From positions 1 through 20,161 of IMG/VR virus record IMGVR_UViG_3300032242_001581: a stretch of 20,161 nt of DNA; one strand, given 5' to 3'. Below, one piece after another: positions 1 to 6,077 of the stretch. How positions within the stretch are numbered: the stretch's first letter is position 1; every line of letters starts with the position of its first letter. The position numbers and the translations under genes were made by a program. The notes beneath the pieces were generated by a model. The model searched no databases and was not told the DNA's origin. It saw only the letters and a list, made by a program, of their open reading frames with translations. This DNA comes from a virus.

Positions 1-97
1 ATGCTTCTTCTAATGCGATTTTAGCGTTAGCGATAGCAGTTTCACGTACAGCTTTAGCATCAGCAATTGCTTCTTTCAACAATTTTGAACTTGCCAT
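1..97 (-). CDS. probable prohead scaffold/core protein (gp22-like), N-terminal 32 codons only
   Basis: The gene starts at ATG 97-95 and runs off the left edge of the window, so only 32 complete residues are visible. They form an alanine- and charge-rich helix beginning MASSKLLKEAIADAKAV and ending ALEEA. Such Ala/Lys/Glu helices, and the position after the portal and protease genes, fit the T4 order protease (gp21), scaffold (gp22), major capsid protein (gp23), so the capsid gene probably lies further left. This is the only gene here with a clear Shine-Dalgarno sequence (AAGGA at 104-108, 7 nt before the start). Residues 29-32 (L-E-E-A) match the gp21 cleavage consensus. It could instead be the start of another head protein, because the diagnostic part is missing. 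Confidence 0.55.
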   Translation of the reverse strand, partial: MASSKLLKEAIADAKAVRETAIANAKIALEEA

Positions 98-103
98 TTG
101 TTT

Positions 104-108
104 TCCTT
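104..108 (-). promoter_or_regulatory. ribosome binding site of the scaffold gene
   Basis: The minus strand reads AAGGAAAACAA immediately before the ATG at 97, giving AAGGA at a normal spacing. It stands out because nearly all other genes in the window have only A/T-rich sequence before the start codon. This suggests that the scaffold (and probably capsid) message is translated unusually strongly. Confidence 0.55.
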
Positions 109-211
109 ATTTATCGGATTTCTTAAGCTATTGTATTGGAGCTTAAATAGAATTAATGATTGGCATTTGGTCACTACACATAGAATCGTGAGTATTCACT
201 ACCAATAGAAA

Positions 212-229
212 AACCTATAAGAATAGGTT
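212..229 (-). terminator. hairpin followed by T-run in the leader before the scaffold gene
   Basis: On the minus strand AACCTAT and ATAGGTT form a perfect 7-bp stem around a TCTT loop, running directly into a run of five T. This is a small intrinsic-terminator-like structure. It lies downstream of the 139-residue gene, but also a few nucleotides downstream of a putative promoter element (238-247). It could therefore end the preceding transcript, or act as an attenuator or 5' stabilising hairpin of the scaffold/capsid message. Confidence 0.4.
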
Positions 230-237
230 ATTGTTAA

Positions 238-247
238 GAATAAATAT
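238..247 (-). promoter_or_regulatory. recurring AT motif (ATATTTATTC), candidate late promoter for scaffold/capsid
   Basis: The minus strand reads ATATTTATTC. The same 10-mer occurs at 728-737, and ATATTTATATG variants precede several other structural genes. If it is a promoter, the scaffold message would have a leader of about 130 nt containing the 212-229 hairpin. The assignment rests only on recurrence upstream of genes. Confidence 0.35.
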
Positions 248-268
248 ATAAAAGTTTATAAAAACATA

Positions 269-294
269 AATTTCTAAAAAATTCTTTAGAAATT
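269..294 (-). terminator. AT-rich hairpin at the end of the 139-residue gene
   Basis: On the minus strand AATTTCTAAA and TTTAGAAATT form a perfect 10-bp inverted repeat with a 6-nt loop. It overlaps the stop codon at 293-295 and is followed by T-rich sequence. Only one G-C pair is present, so it is a weak terminator at best. It may instead protect the 3' end of the transcript. Confidence 0.3.
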
Positions 295-712
295 ATTTTC
301 TTTGTATCATTTTTTTAACAATCTTATCAATATCATCAAGCTTCTTTTGTATCTCTGCTTTAGCTTGTGAATTGGTAGATGTTTTTAATGCTTTTTCAAA
401 CATATCTTTTGCTTTCATTAGAGATGAAGCAATTTCTTTATCTTTCTGAAAAGAATCACTTTCATTTACAGATTGTAATTTTCTTTTAAATTCTTCTCTA
501 AAAATGTTTTTGATTTCTTCTCTTAGATAATTTTCAACGTGTTGAGGTAATCCTTTATGTCCGGTTTCTGCATAATCTTTTGCAGCTTTTTTAGAAATAC
601 TTTTTGCAGTATCTTTTATTTTATCAGATACATCAGATGGTTTGATATCACCTTTTTGTAAAGCATGAACCATTCCCATAAATCTTTGTTGTGCTACTGA
701 TTTTGCCGGCAT
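293..712 (-). CDS. small conserved phage protein, DUF3008-like N-terminus
   Basis: The product is a 139-residue, strongly basic and charged protein. It opens with MPAKSVAQQRFMGMVHALQK and contains the segment AETGHKGLPQHV around residues 49-60. This is the pattern I recall from the short DUF3008-type proteins found in phages and bacteria, whose function is unknown. The second half (about 65-139) is a Lys/Glu-rich helix likely to form a coiled coil. The gene lies between the methyltransferase and the scaffold gene, starts 24 nt after the methyltransferase stop, and has no Shine-Dalgarno sequence. A head-associated or DNA-associated role would be a guess from position and charge. Confidence 0.7.
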   Translation of the reverse strand: MPAKSVAQQRFMGMVHALQKGDIKPSDVSDKIKDTAKSISKKAAKDYAETGHKGLPQHVENYLREEIKNIFREEFKRKLQSVNESDSFQKDKEIASSLMKAKDMFEKALKTSTNSQAKAEIQKKLDDIDKIVKKMIQRK

Positions 713-727
713 AATATTATTCTTTAT

Positions 728-737
728 GAATAAATAT
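728..737 (-). promoter_or_regulatory. recurring AT motif (ATATTTATTC) inside an inverted repeat before the 139-residue gene
   Basis: The minus strand reads ATATTTATTC 15 nt before the ATG at 712, identical to the element at 238-247. It overlaps the TAA of the methyltransferase gene. It also forms one arm of a near-perfect inverted repeat (713-722 against 728-738, with one bulged base), so the start region may also be folded in the RNA. Confidence 0.35.
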
Positions 738-2068
738 TATTTTTGTTCAAAAAGATAAATATAATCAGGATGTTTGTCAGATTTTAATTTTTGACGAACT
801 CTCTCGTCAGAACAATTAAAGTATTCTGCAGCTTCTATAATTGAATAAAACTCTTTACCTTTACATTGTATGATAGGTAATTCTATACGAATATTATTAT
901 CCCACAAATCTTGCATTTGTTCGTATGTGATATCGGTAGTATCTATTCGTTTCCAATGTCTGTATTTTGGATTATTAGATTCAATATAATTTCTTGCCAT
1001 TGATTCAGTAAAATCCCCACCAATCAATTCCGCTATTTGTTTTGGGTTCTCAAAAGGAATCCCATCTACTTCGTATTTAATATGTGGATTGGTTTCTTCA
1101 CCAATCACTTGCCATTCTTTATATTTGGATTTAGTTGAGCGACATCTTCTTTCAACTTCGGTAGCTACTAATTCATTTGGATTGATATCAATTGCAGCTT
1201 CTCTAAAACTTCTATATTGTTTTCCATCAACACTACATACAAAATTATCACCATTAACAATGTTTTCAGTTGCTATATCAGGATTTCCTTTTACAAATAC
1301 TAATATGTTTTGATGTACCGATGCAATTTTACGATTTCTTTCAAAGTATGTATCAACAACTCTTGAAGCTTGGTGTTGTGAATTAAACAAAATCATATCA
1401 TTATAAAAATGTAAACCGGCTTCTTCACAAGCTCTAATCGTTTTCCAAACTAATCCTTTATACTTTCCTATTTTATAATTACCAGTTGTAGATTGTTCTC
1501 TAACTTCCGATACAACAATAGCAAAGAAACGATTATCTTTTAATTTAGCTGCTGATTTTTTAACAATAGAATAATACTTCTTATCAAATGAATCTTCATC
1601 CATATTTGAAAGGTCTGCTGGATTATCCGTATATTTTTCTAAATCGTAGTAAGGTGGACAGGTAAATACAAAATCTTGTGTATTATCGTATATAGAATCA
1701 ATCACCCATTCACTATCACCTGTAATCCATACGGGTTTTGATGATTGTTTTTTATTTGCTTCAATTTGTTCATCCGAAAGGTCAATACCATTATAGATAT
1801 ACCCCATCTCACTTGCAACAATACCTCTAACACTACCACCTGCAAACGGGTCTAATATTCTACCTTCTTTTGGACAAAACCATTCATACATTTTTTCACA
1901 AAGAGTTGCATCAAATATAGAAACGGTATTATCTTCCCAAAAACGAGATTTTGATTCAGTATTCTCTCTACCCAATTCTGATTGGATATTATAGGTATTA
2001 ATCCACCATCTTTTACGCTCTTGCCATTCTTTAGAGCGAGTATCTAAAATTGAGAAAGGTTTAATCAT
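737..2068 (-). CDS. DNA methyltransferase (CPPY type) with three C-terminal NUMOD-like DNA-binding repeats
   Basis: A 443-residue SAM-dependent DNA methyltransferase, probably modifying an exocyclic amino group (N6-adenine or N4-cytosine). The SAM site DPFAGGSVRG is at 73-82, followed by a GID acidic motif at 94-96. The catalytic loop TCPPYYD is at 136-142, with Cys in the place of the usual Asp/Asn/Ser, and HQNILVFVKG closes the domain at 252-261. Motif order is I then IV. After residue 275 come three tandem units of about 45 residues (278-322, 332-375, 401-440) with the pattern hydrophobic-x-x-x-G-K-x-(F/Y)-x-S/N-x-x-x-A-A, then V/M-R and a closing W. They resemble NUMOD modules of phage homing endonucleases. 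No nuclease motif is present. The gene has its own upstream terminator and host-like promoter, so it looks like an insert in the head module. The target sequence cannot be read from the protein. Confidence 0.88.
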   Translation of the reverse strand: MIKPFSILDTRSKEWQERKRWWINTYNIQSELGRENTESKSRFWEDNTVSIFDATLCEKMYEWFCPKEGRILDPFAGGSVRGIVASEMGYIYNGIDLSDEQIEANKKQSSKPVWITGDSEWVIDSIYDNTQDFVFTCPPYYDLEKYTDNPADLSNMDEDSFDKKYYSIVKKSAAKLKDNRFFAIVVSEVREQSTTGNYKIGKYKGLVWKTIRACEEAGLHFYNDMILFNSQHQASRVVDTYFERNRKIASVHQNILVFVKGNPDIATENIVNGDNFVCSVDGKQYRSFREAAIDINPNELVATEVERRCRSTKSKYKEWQVIGEETNPHIKYEVDGIPFENPKQIAELIGGDFTESMARNYIESNNPKYRHWKRIDTTDITYEQMQDLWDNNIRIELPIIQCKGKEFYSIIEAAEYFNCSDERVRQKLKSDKHPDYIYLFEQK

Positions 2069-2072
2069 AACA

Positions 2073-2103
2073 CAAATATACGAAAAAAGCTTGGATTTAC
2101 CAA
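2073..2103 (-). promoter_or_regulatory. Bacteroidota-type promoter giving a leaderless methyltransferase mRNA
   Basis: The minus strand has TATATTTG at 2080-2073, a perfect match to the Bacteroidota -7 element TAnnTTTG. Exactly 19 nt upstream is TTGG (2103-2100), matching the TTG/TTTG -33 element. Only TGTT separates the -7 box from the ATG at 2068, so transcription should begin at or next to the start codon. The -33 element lies inside the terminator stem at 2085-2109. Confidence 0.65.
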
Positions 2104-2109
2104 GCTTTT
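2083..2109 (-). terminator. intrinsic terminator after the 271-residue gene
   Basis: On the minus strand AAAAGCTTGG and CCAAGCTTTT form a perfect 10-bp stem around a 5-nt loop (TAAAT), followed by two more T and then CG, so six T in a row. It lies 23 nt after the stop codon at 2133 and just before the methyltransferase promoter. It is the best intrinsic terminator in the window and should end the head-gene transcript, insulating the methyltransferase gene. Confidence 0.75.
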
Positions 2110-2132
2110 AATTGTATTTTTATTTGAATTTA

Positions 2133-2948
2133 TTAATTAAAATCAGAATTATAAACCCCACCATATCCATGTATATCTTTATGTGCTGCAGTTTTAGCTT
2201 TTGATGCATTTGGGTCCTCATCGTATAAACTATTGATATATTTATCTTCTATATCTGCTAAATTTCTTCTATAAGCCGCTAATTGAGCCGTACCCTTTTT
2301 TAAATCTGGCATCATAGAAGCTTTTCTTTTAGGGTCTTTTTCTGCAAAATATTTAGCACCCATTGCTTTTTGTTTATCTTCAAGTTCTTTTACTTTTTTT
2401 TGTACCGCCATATATTTTATATACATTTTAGGTATTCCAGCTTCTTCAATTTTTTCTTCAGGTTTTTTACCATTCTTAGTATCATCACCATCAGCCCAAT
2501 CTTCTTTAACTACTCCTTCTGGAACACAATTTGGTACTTGTTTACCATTTTTTGATTTCATTCCAACTTGCTTATATCCTTTCCAACAAGGTGCATTTTC
2601 ATTTACATTTTCACCTTTATACTCATAATAGCCAGAAGAAGCTTGTGTAATATAATTTTCAGCATTTGAAATGTGGTCTTGAATCCAAGCAGGAATATCT
2701 TTTTCATTATCTCCTAATTTCTTTCTTAATTCATAAGCTGCTTTGATAATAGTATCTAATTGATTATGAGCCATATGAACTTCATGGTCACCACCTTCTT
2801 TCTCATGTGATTGAGCTCCTGCATCTTCACCTTCGTTTGTTGGTTTAAATGCTGATGCAAATGGGTTAGAATATACTTTTCCGTATTCAAATTGTCTATT
2901 ACCCATTTTGAAACTACCTTTACCTGCTAAATCAGTTAAACGAATCAT
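2133..2948 (-). CDS. conserved T4-like phage head-module protein, function unknown
   Basis: A 271-residue hydrophilic protein. The N-terminal third is acidic and glycine-rich. A segment DIPAWIQDHISNAENYI (84-100) resembles a helical motif recurring in marine T4-like phage structural proteins. A paired-cysteine stretch, C121-WKGYKQVGMKSKNGKQVPN-C141, resembles a small motif I have seen in similar phage proteins. The C-terminal half (about 160-240) is a charged coiled coil. Residues 167-170 (I-E-E-A) match the T4 prohead protease consensus. The start lies 1 nt after the stop of the preceding gene, so the two are translationally coupled, and a terminator follows. A head-assembly or internal capsid role is inferred from position only. 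Confidence 0.7.
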   Translation of the reverse strand: MIRLTDLAGKGSFKMGNRQFEYGKVYSNPFASAFKPTNEGEDAGAQSHEKEGGDHEVHMAHNQLDTIIKAAYELRKKLGDNEKDIPAWIQDHISNAENYITQASSGYYEYKGENVNENAPCWKGYKQVGMKSKNGKQVPNCVPEGVVKEDWADGDDTKNGKKPEEKIEEAGIPKMYIKYMAVQKKVKELEDKQKAMGAKYFAEKDPKRKASMMPDLKKGTAQLAAYRRNLADIEDKYINSLYDEDPNASKAKTAAHKDIHGYGGVYNSDFN

Positions 2949-2949
2949 A

Positions 2950-3693
2950 TTATTTAATTTTTACAAATCCTTTACCAGTAAACTTATAACCTGCTTTATA
3001 TAATGCTGCTACAGCTGCTTTATAGTTATGATTTTTTTCTCCCTGTGATAAGATGAAGTGAATACTCTGCCCTGCAACTTTAGTTTTATCTAAATCAATA
3101 TTTCCTAATTTATAAGGAATAGCTGGTTTTAATGCTTCTTTTTTGATTGCTAATCTTTGATTCATTGTATCTTCACTAATATCAGCAATTTCATAATATC
3201 TATTTAAGATGTGACCCATATCTTCATACAAAGAATGTAATCTTTCATCCATTGCTTTTGCTTCAACAGCAAATTTATCAAATGATTTACCTAATTTATC
3301 TAATTCCTGCATATTTCTTTTTACAGTCACATTATCAAACCAATCTCCACTTTCTCTTAATGTCATTTCCTTTGCGGCCTCAACGATACCACCTAAAGTA
3401 TTTGCTACTTCAGTCATATCACTTTTACGCTTCATTTGGTCTTGAAAAGTATTATATGTAGAAATAATTTCTAAGAAATGTTTTTTAACTTCTGGAGATA
3501 ACTTTCTATCACTATCTTCTAAATTTTCTTTAATACTAAATTTACCATTAACTATCTTTACTTCATTCAAGTTAGTTTTACGGATATCGTTGTATCCTTT
3601 AGAAACTTTAGTAGCGTTTTTTGGTGCTTCAACCTTCAAAGTCATTTTGTTGTTGTGCACATAATCGTAAATATCGAATGATTTCTTGCTCAT
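2950..3693 (-). CDS. conserved phage protein next to the prohead protease, function unknown
   Basis: A 247-residue, lysine-rich protein with no recognisable catalytic motif. The middle (about 65-175) is a long amphipathic helical region likely to form a coiled coil. The C-terminal 50 residues (ending KAAVAALYKAGYKFTGKGFVKIK, from about 225) look like a compact basic alpha/beta domain. There is no signal peptide or membrane segment. It sits between protease and the 271-residue gene with 1-nt gaps on both sides, so it belongs to the head operon. A scaffold-associated or internal head protein is possible, but this is inference. Confidence 0.65.
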   Translation of the reverse strand: MSKKSFDIYDYVHNNKMTLKVEAPKNATKVSKGYNDIRKTNLNEVKIVNGKFSIKENLEDSDRKLSPEVKKHFLEIISTYNTFQDQMKRKSDMTEVANTLGGIVEAAKEMTLRESGDWFDNVTVKRNMQELDKLGKSFDKFAVEAKAMDERLHSLYEDMGHILNRYYEIADISEDTMNQRLAIKKEALKPAIPYKLGNIDLDKTKVAGQSIHFILSQGEKNHNYKAAVAALYKAGYKFTGKGFVKIK

Positions 3694-3694
3694 A

Positions 3695-4294
3695 TTATAC
3701 TATCTCTGTTATTATTTCTCTCATTAAATCCTGTGCTTTGCAGTAATCACCACAAACATCAGTACCAATTTGTTTTAAAGGATTGTAAGACTCATTTACA
3801 GGTACCATAAATGCACCATGTGTTGACGGGTTACTTACAAAATCCCAACCTATTAATTCAAAATCTTCTTGTACTTCTACTTTGTTTCCACTTAAGTTAC
3901 GAGTAGAACCCATACCTCTTGAAGAAATACCCAATAGGATACCGGCTTTTAATAATTCTTTTAAGATATTACCAGATGGTGTAGAAAGAATTTCAACTGT
4001 TCCTACTAAATCATCACCGTCCCAATGAATCTCTCTAACATTATGAGATACATTTTTTAAGTTAATAACAGTAGAATCTGGATGGTCTAATTCACCCAAA
4101 GCTCTTCTTTCCTTAATTAATGTTTCATACTTCTTAGCTTCTCTCATTAAGATTGGCTTAGGATATACTCTACCGTTTTGGTTTTCAGCACCAGCTCTTT
4201 GTAGAACACCTTTTACAATAGTTCTACCACCAGCATCTTCTTGTACTCTACCCTCAAATAAATTTGTTTCTATTAAAAGCGATTTCATTATCAT
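3695..4294 (-). CDS. prohead core protease (T4 gp21-like serine peptidase)
   Basis: A 199-residue protease of the T4 gp21/S77-type family, which matures the prohead by cutting scaffold, capsid and internal proteins. Visible motifs are NQNGRVYP (39-45), the catalytic His in GELDHP (H71), the segment VSHNVREIHWDGDDLVGTVEI (82-102), and the nucleophile region GISSRGMGS (122-130, Ser124 or Ser125). WDFVSNPSTHGAF (150-162) closes the fold. Length is close to T4 gp21 (about 210). Residues 12-15 (L-F-E-G) fit the protease's own consensus, suggesting autoprocessing of the N-terminus. There is a second in-frame ATG at codon 3; the first is kept. It lies in the portal-to-scaffold interval, as in T4. 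Confidence 0.92.
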   Translation of the reverse strand: MIMKSLLIETNLFEGRVQEDAGGRTIVKGVLQRAGAENQNGRVYPKPILMREAKKYETLIKERRALGELDHPDSTVINLKNVSHNVREIHWDGDDLVGTVEILSTPSGNILKELLKAGILLGISSRGMGSTRNLSGNKVEVQEDFELIGWDFVSNPSTHGAFMVPVNESYNPLKQIGTDVCGDYCKAQDLMREIITEIV

Positions 4295-4305
4295 TTATCT
4301 TTTTA

Positions 4306-4695
4306 TTATGACCAACACTCACACATCTCTTTTGTTAAACCACAATGAGGACAAGTTTTTTGTTCTCCTTCATCAACTACTTCATATCCTGTCATTGATG
4401 CTAATCTTTTTGCAGTTTTTTTAGCTTGTTCAGGTCCTTTTGCAAACGCCGCAGGAGTATTATATCCAGCAACACCACCAGTACCACTCATCTCGTTGGT
4501 ATTTTCTTTCTTTTCGCCTTTACCATTCCATGCAGCATCTATTTTGTTGAAAAAAGCTTTCTTTTCTTCATCACTCATAGATTGAATAGATTTACCAGCT
4601 TTTTCTAATGCTTTAGCGAAAAAAGCCTGATATTCAGACTCTTCGTTCATTACTTCTTTAACGATTTCTTTTAATCGGTTTTTTGAAATTTTCAT
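4306..4695 (-). CDS. small head-module protein with C-terminal zinc-knuckle motif
   Basis: A 129-residue protein. The N-terminus is an amphipathic helix (KNRLKEIVKEVMNEE, 5-19) similar in style to the next upstream gene product. A segment MSDEEKKAFFNKIDAAW (40-56) recurs, in my recollection, in structural proteins of related phages. A Gly/Ala-rich linker follows, and then a compact cysteine cluster: C115, C118, C125 and C127 (CPHC...CEC), a likely metal site. It is separated by 1 nt from the upstream gene and 11 nt from the protease gene. A minor prohead or internal protein is inferred from location, by comparison with T4 gp67/gp68, which occupy this interval; no sequence similarity to them is claimed. 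Confidence 0.65.
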   Translation of the reverse strand: MKISKNRLKEIVKEVMNEESEYQAFFAKALEKAGKSIQSMSDEEKKAFFNKIDAAWNGKGEKKENTNEMSGTGGVAGYNTPAAFAKGPEQAKKTAKRLASMTGYEVVDEGEQKTCPHCGLTKEMCECWS

Positions 4696-4696
4696 A

Positions 4697-5146
4697 TTAT
4701 AATCCTCTTATTTTTTCTGAAAGGTTCATTAATCTTTCTTTGATTTTATATAAACTTTTATTAGTTCTTTTATAGTAATCTTCCTTCTTAAGTCCGTTTT
4801 CAGTTTTTAATTTAGAATACCAATTAACAAATTTTTCAACTTCAGTTAATTGATTATGAATACTGGTAATACCTCTACTTATTTTAGCTTTTGGTGAACC
4901 ATCTTCTTTTTTAAGTGCTAACCAACGATTTTCTTTCAAAGTTTTTTCAGCATCATCAGTTGCTAATACCATACCACTAACATCTGCCAATGCACCATCA
5001 TCTTTTGTATCAGCTGCAGTTGGTTTCATTTCCAAAGGTTTTTTAGAATTAGCTGGAACATCGTTTTTTAACCAGTCCTTAGCTTCTTCTAATTGAATTT
5101 CTTTGATTATTTCTTTAATGGTATTTTTTAATTTGATATTATCCAT
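4697..5146 (-). CDS. small head-module protein, function unknown
   Basis: A 149-residue protein whose start overlaps the previous gene by 8 nt, indicating coupled translation. The N-terminal helix (TIKEIIKEIQLEEAKDW, 9-24) contains L-E-E|A at 19-22, a potential prohead-protease site that would remove a short leader. The middle is a low-complexity Asp/Ala/Lys region, and the C-terminal part (about 90-149) is a strongly charged helical or coiled-coil segment. No enzymatic motif is seen. The N-terminal helix with an LxE site resembles capsid-targeting leaders of T4 internal proteins, so a packaged or prohead-core protein is the best guess. Confidence 0.65.
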   Translation of the reverse strand: MDNIKLKNTIKEIIKEIQLEEAKDWLKNDVPANSKKPLEMKPTAADTKDDGALADVSGMVLATDDAEKTLKENRWLALKKEDGSPKAKISRGITSIHNQLTEVEKFVNWYSKLKTENGLKKEDYYKRTNKSLYKIKERLMNLSEKIRGL

Positions 5147-6011
5147 TTACTTTTGATTTTAATTCTTTGATTAACTCATAAGAAAGCATGATAGATGAAA
5201 CTTGATTATCAGATACAGTTTTACCAATTTTCATTTTTTCTAAAACAGAAACTGTTTCAGTTAATTTGATTTTAGTAACCTTATCAGATATTTTTGATTG
5301 AATATTCTTTAATTCAGCTATTATTTTTGGTAATTCTATACCAACATAATCTTTGAATTTAGATGTATTTGAAATATTATTAATATACTCTTTTAATAAA
5401 TTCTTTTGTGATTCGTTTAAATTAGTATATTTTTTGTTAAAGGTTTCAACTAAAATTTTGTATGTTAATAAACGAAGGTCTTTATCTTGTTGCTTATAAG
5501 TCTCAATTAATTTTTTATCTTCTTGAGGTTGTATTTTTTGTACAGGCTTTGATGTGATATTTTCTATTAGGGTAATTTTTGAATTAAAAATATCTTTGAT
5601 ATCATATCCTTCGGTTTTCTTAGATTCAAATACTTTATATATTGATGCTAATACTTTATAGTTAGTTATAGGAGAAGATAAGAAGTTTTCTAATTCAAAC
5701 TTAGAATTAATCTCTTTAATAAGATTATATTTCTCTTTTGAAAGTTTTGTGTAGTTCAATTTAGTATGTGCTTCACATACAGTTTCTACAAATTTATCCG
5801 CTTTTGTTTCTGAATTATATTTCTCTTTCAACAATAAATCATAAAGACGTAATTCTTTATTTAATTCTGTTGATGGACCAAAGAATTCTTTTACAATATT
5901 TTTAGCGTTTTCTGTCTTATCGCCGTTAAGAACTTCCAATGTTATTTGTCTTACCAAAAGCTCAAATAACACTCCAGTATTCTTAAATTTGGAATGTTTA
6001 ATTTTTTTCAT
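5139..6011 (-). CDS. conserved T4-like phage protein downstream of the portal gene
   Basis: A 290-residue, lysine-rich, all-helical protein. The N-terminus KFKNTGVLFELLVRQITLEV (8-27), the following TELNKELRLYDLLL segment and ITNYKVLASIYKVFE are a pattern I recall from proteins encoded just after the portal gene in marine T4-like phages. They are usually annotated as structural or head-assembly proteins without a proven role. No Cys motif, signal peptide or catalytic residues are apparent. The start at 6011 is preceded by a 66-nt gap with a candidate promoter element (6050-6060) and AGGG 10 nt before the ATG, a weak Shine-Dalgarno. A prohead-core function is plausible by position only. Confidence 0.72.
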   Translation of the reverse strand: MKKIKHSKFKNTGVLFELLVRQITLEVLNGDKTENAKNIVKEFFGPSTELNKELRLYDLLLKEKYNSETKADKFVETVCEAHTKLNYTKLSKEKYNLIKEINSKFELENFLSSPITNYKVLASIYKVFESKKTEGYDIKDIFNSKITLIENITSKPVQKIQPQEDKKLIETYKQQDKDLRLLTYKILVETFNKKYTNLNESQKNLLKEYINNISNTSKFKDYVGIELPKIIAELKNIQSKISDKVTKIKLTETVSVLEKMKIGKTVSDNQVSSIMLSYELIKELKSKVNG

Positions 6012-6049
6012 TTAATTACCCTATGTTTTTTCTAACCTATAATTTAACA

Positions 6050-6060
6050 CATATAAATAT
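6050..6060 (-). promoter_or_regulatory. recurring AT motif (ATATTTATATG), candidate late promoter
   Basis: The minus strand reads ATATTTATATG in the gap between portal and the 290-residue gene, 38 nt before the ATG at 6011. The same 11-mer precedes the genes starting at 8316 and 13676. Confidence 0.4.
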
Positions 6061-6077
6061 AAACTTTTTAATGTTTA

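Noticed and set aside
737-2068. Homing endonuclease in the head module
   Set aside because: The C-terminal repeats look like NUMOD modules, but no GIY-YIG, HNH or LAGLIDADG catalytic motif is present. The catalytic part is clearly a methyltransferase.
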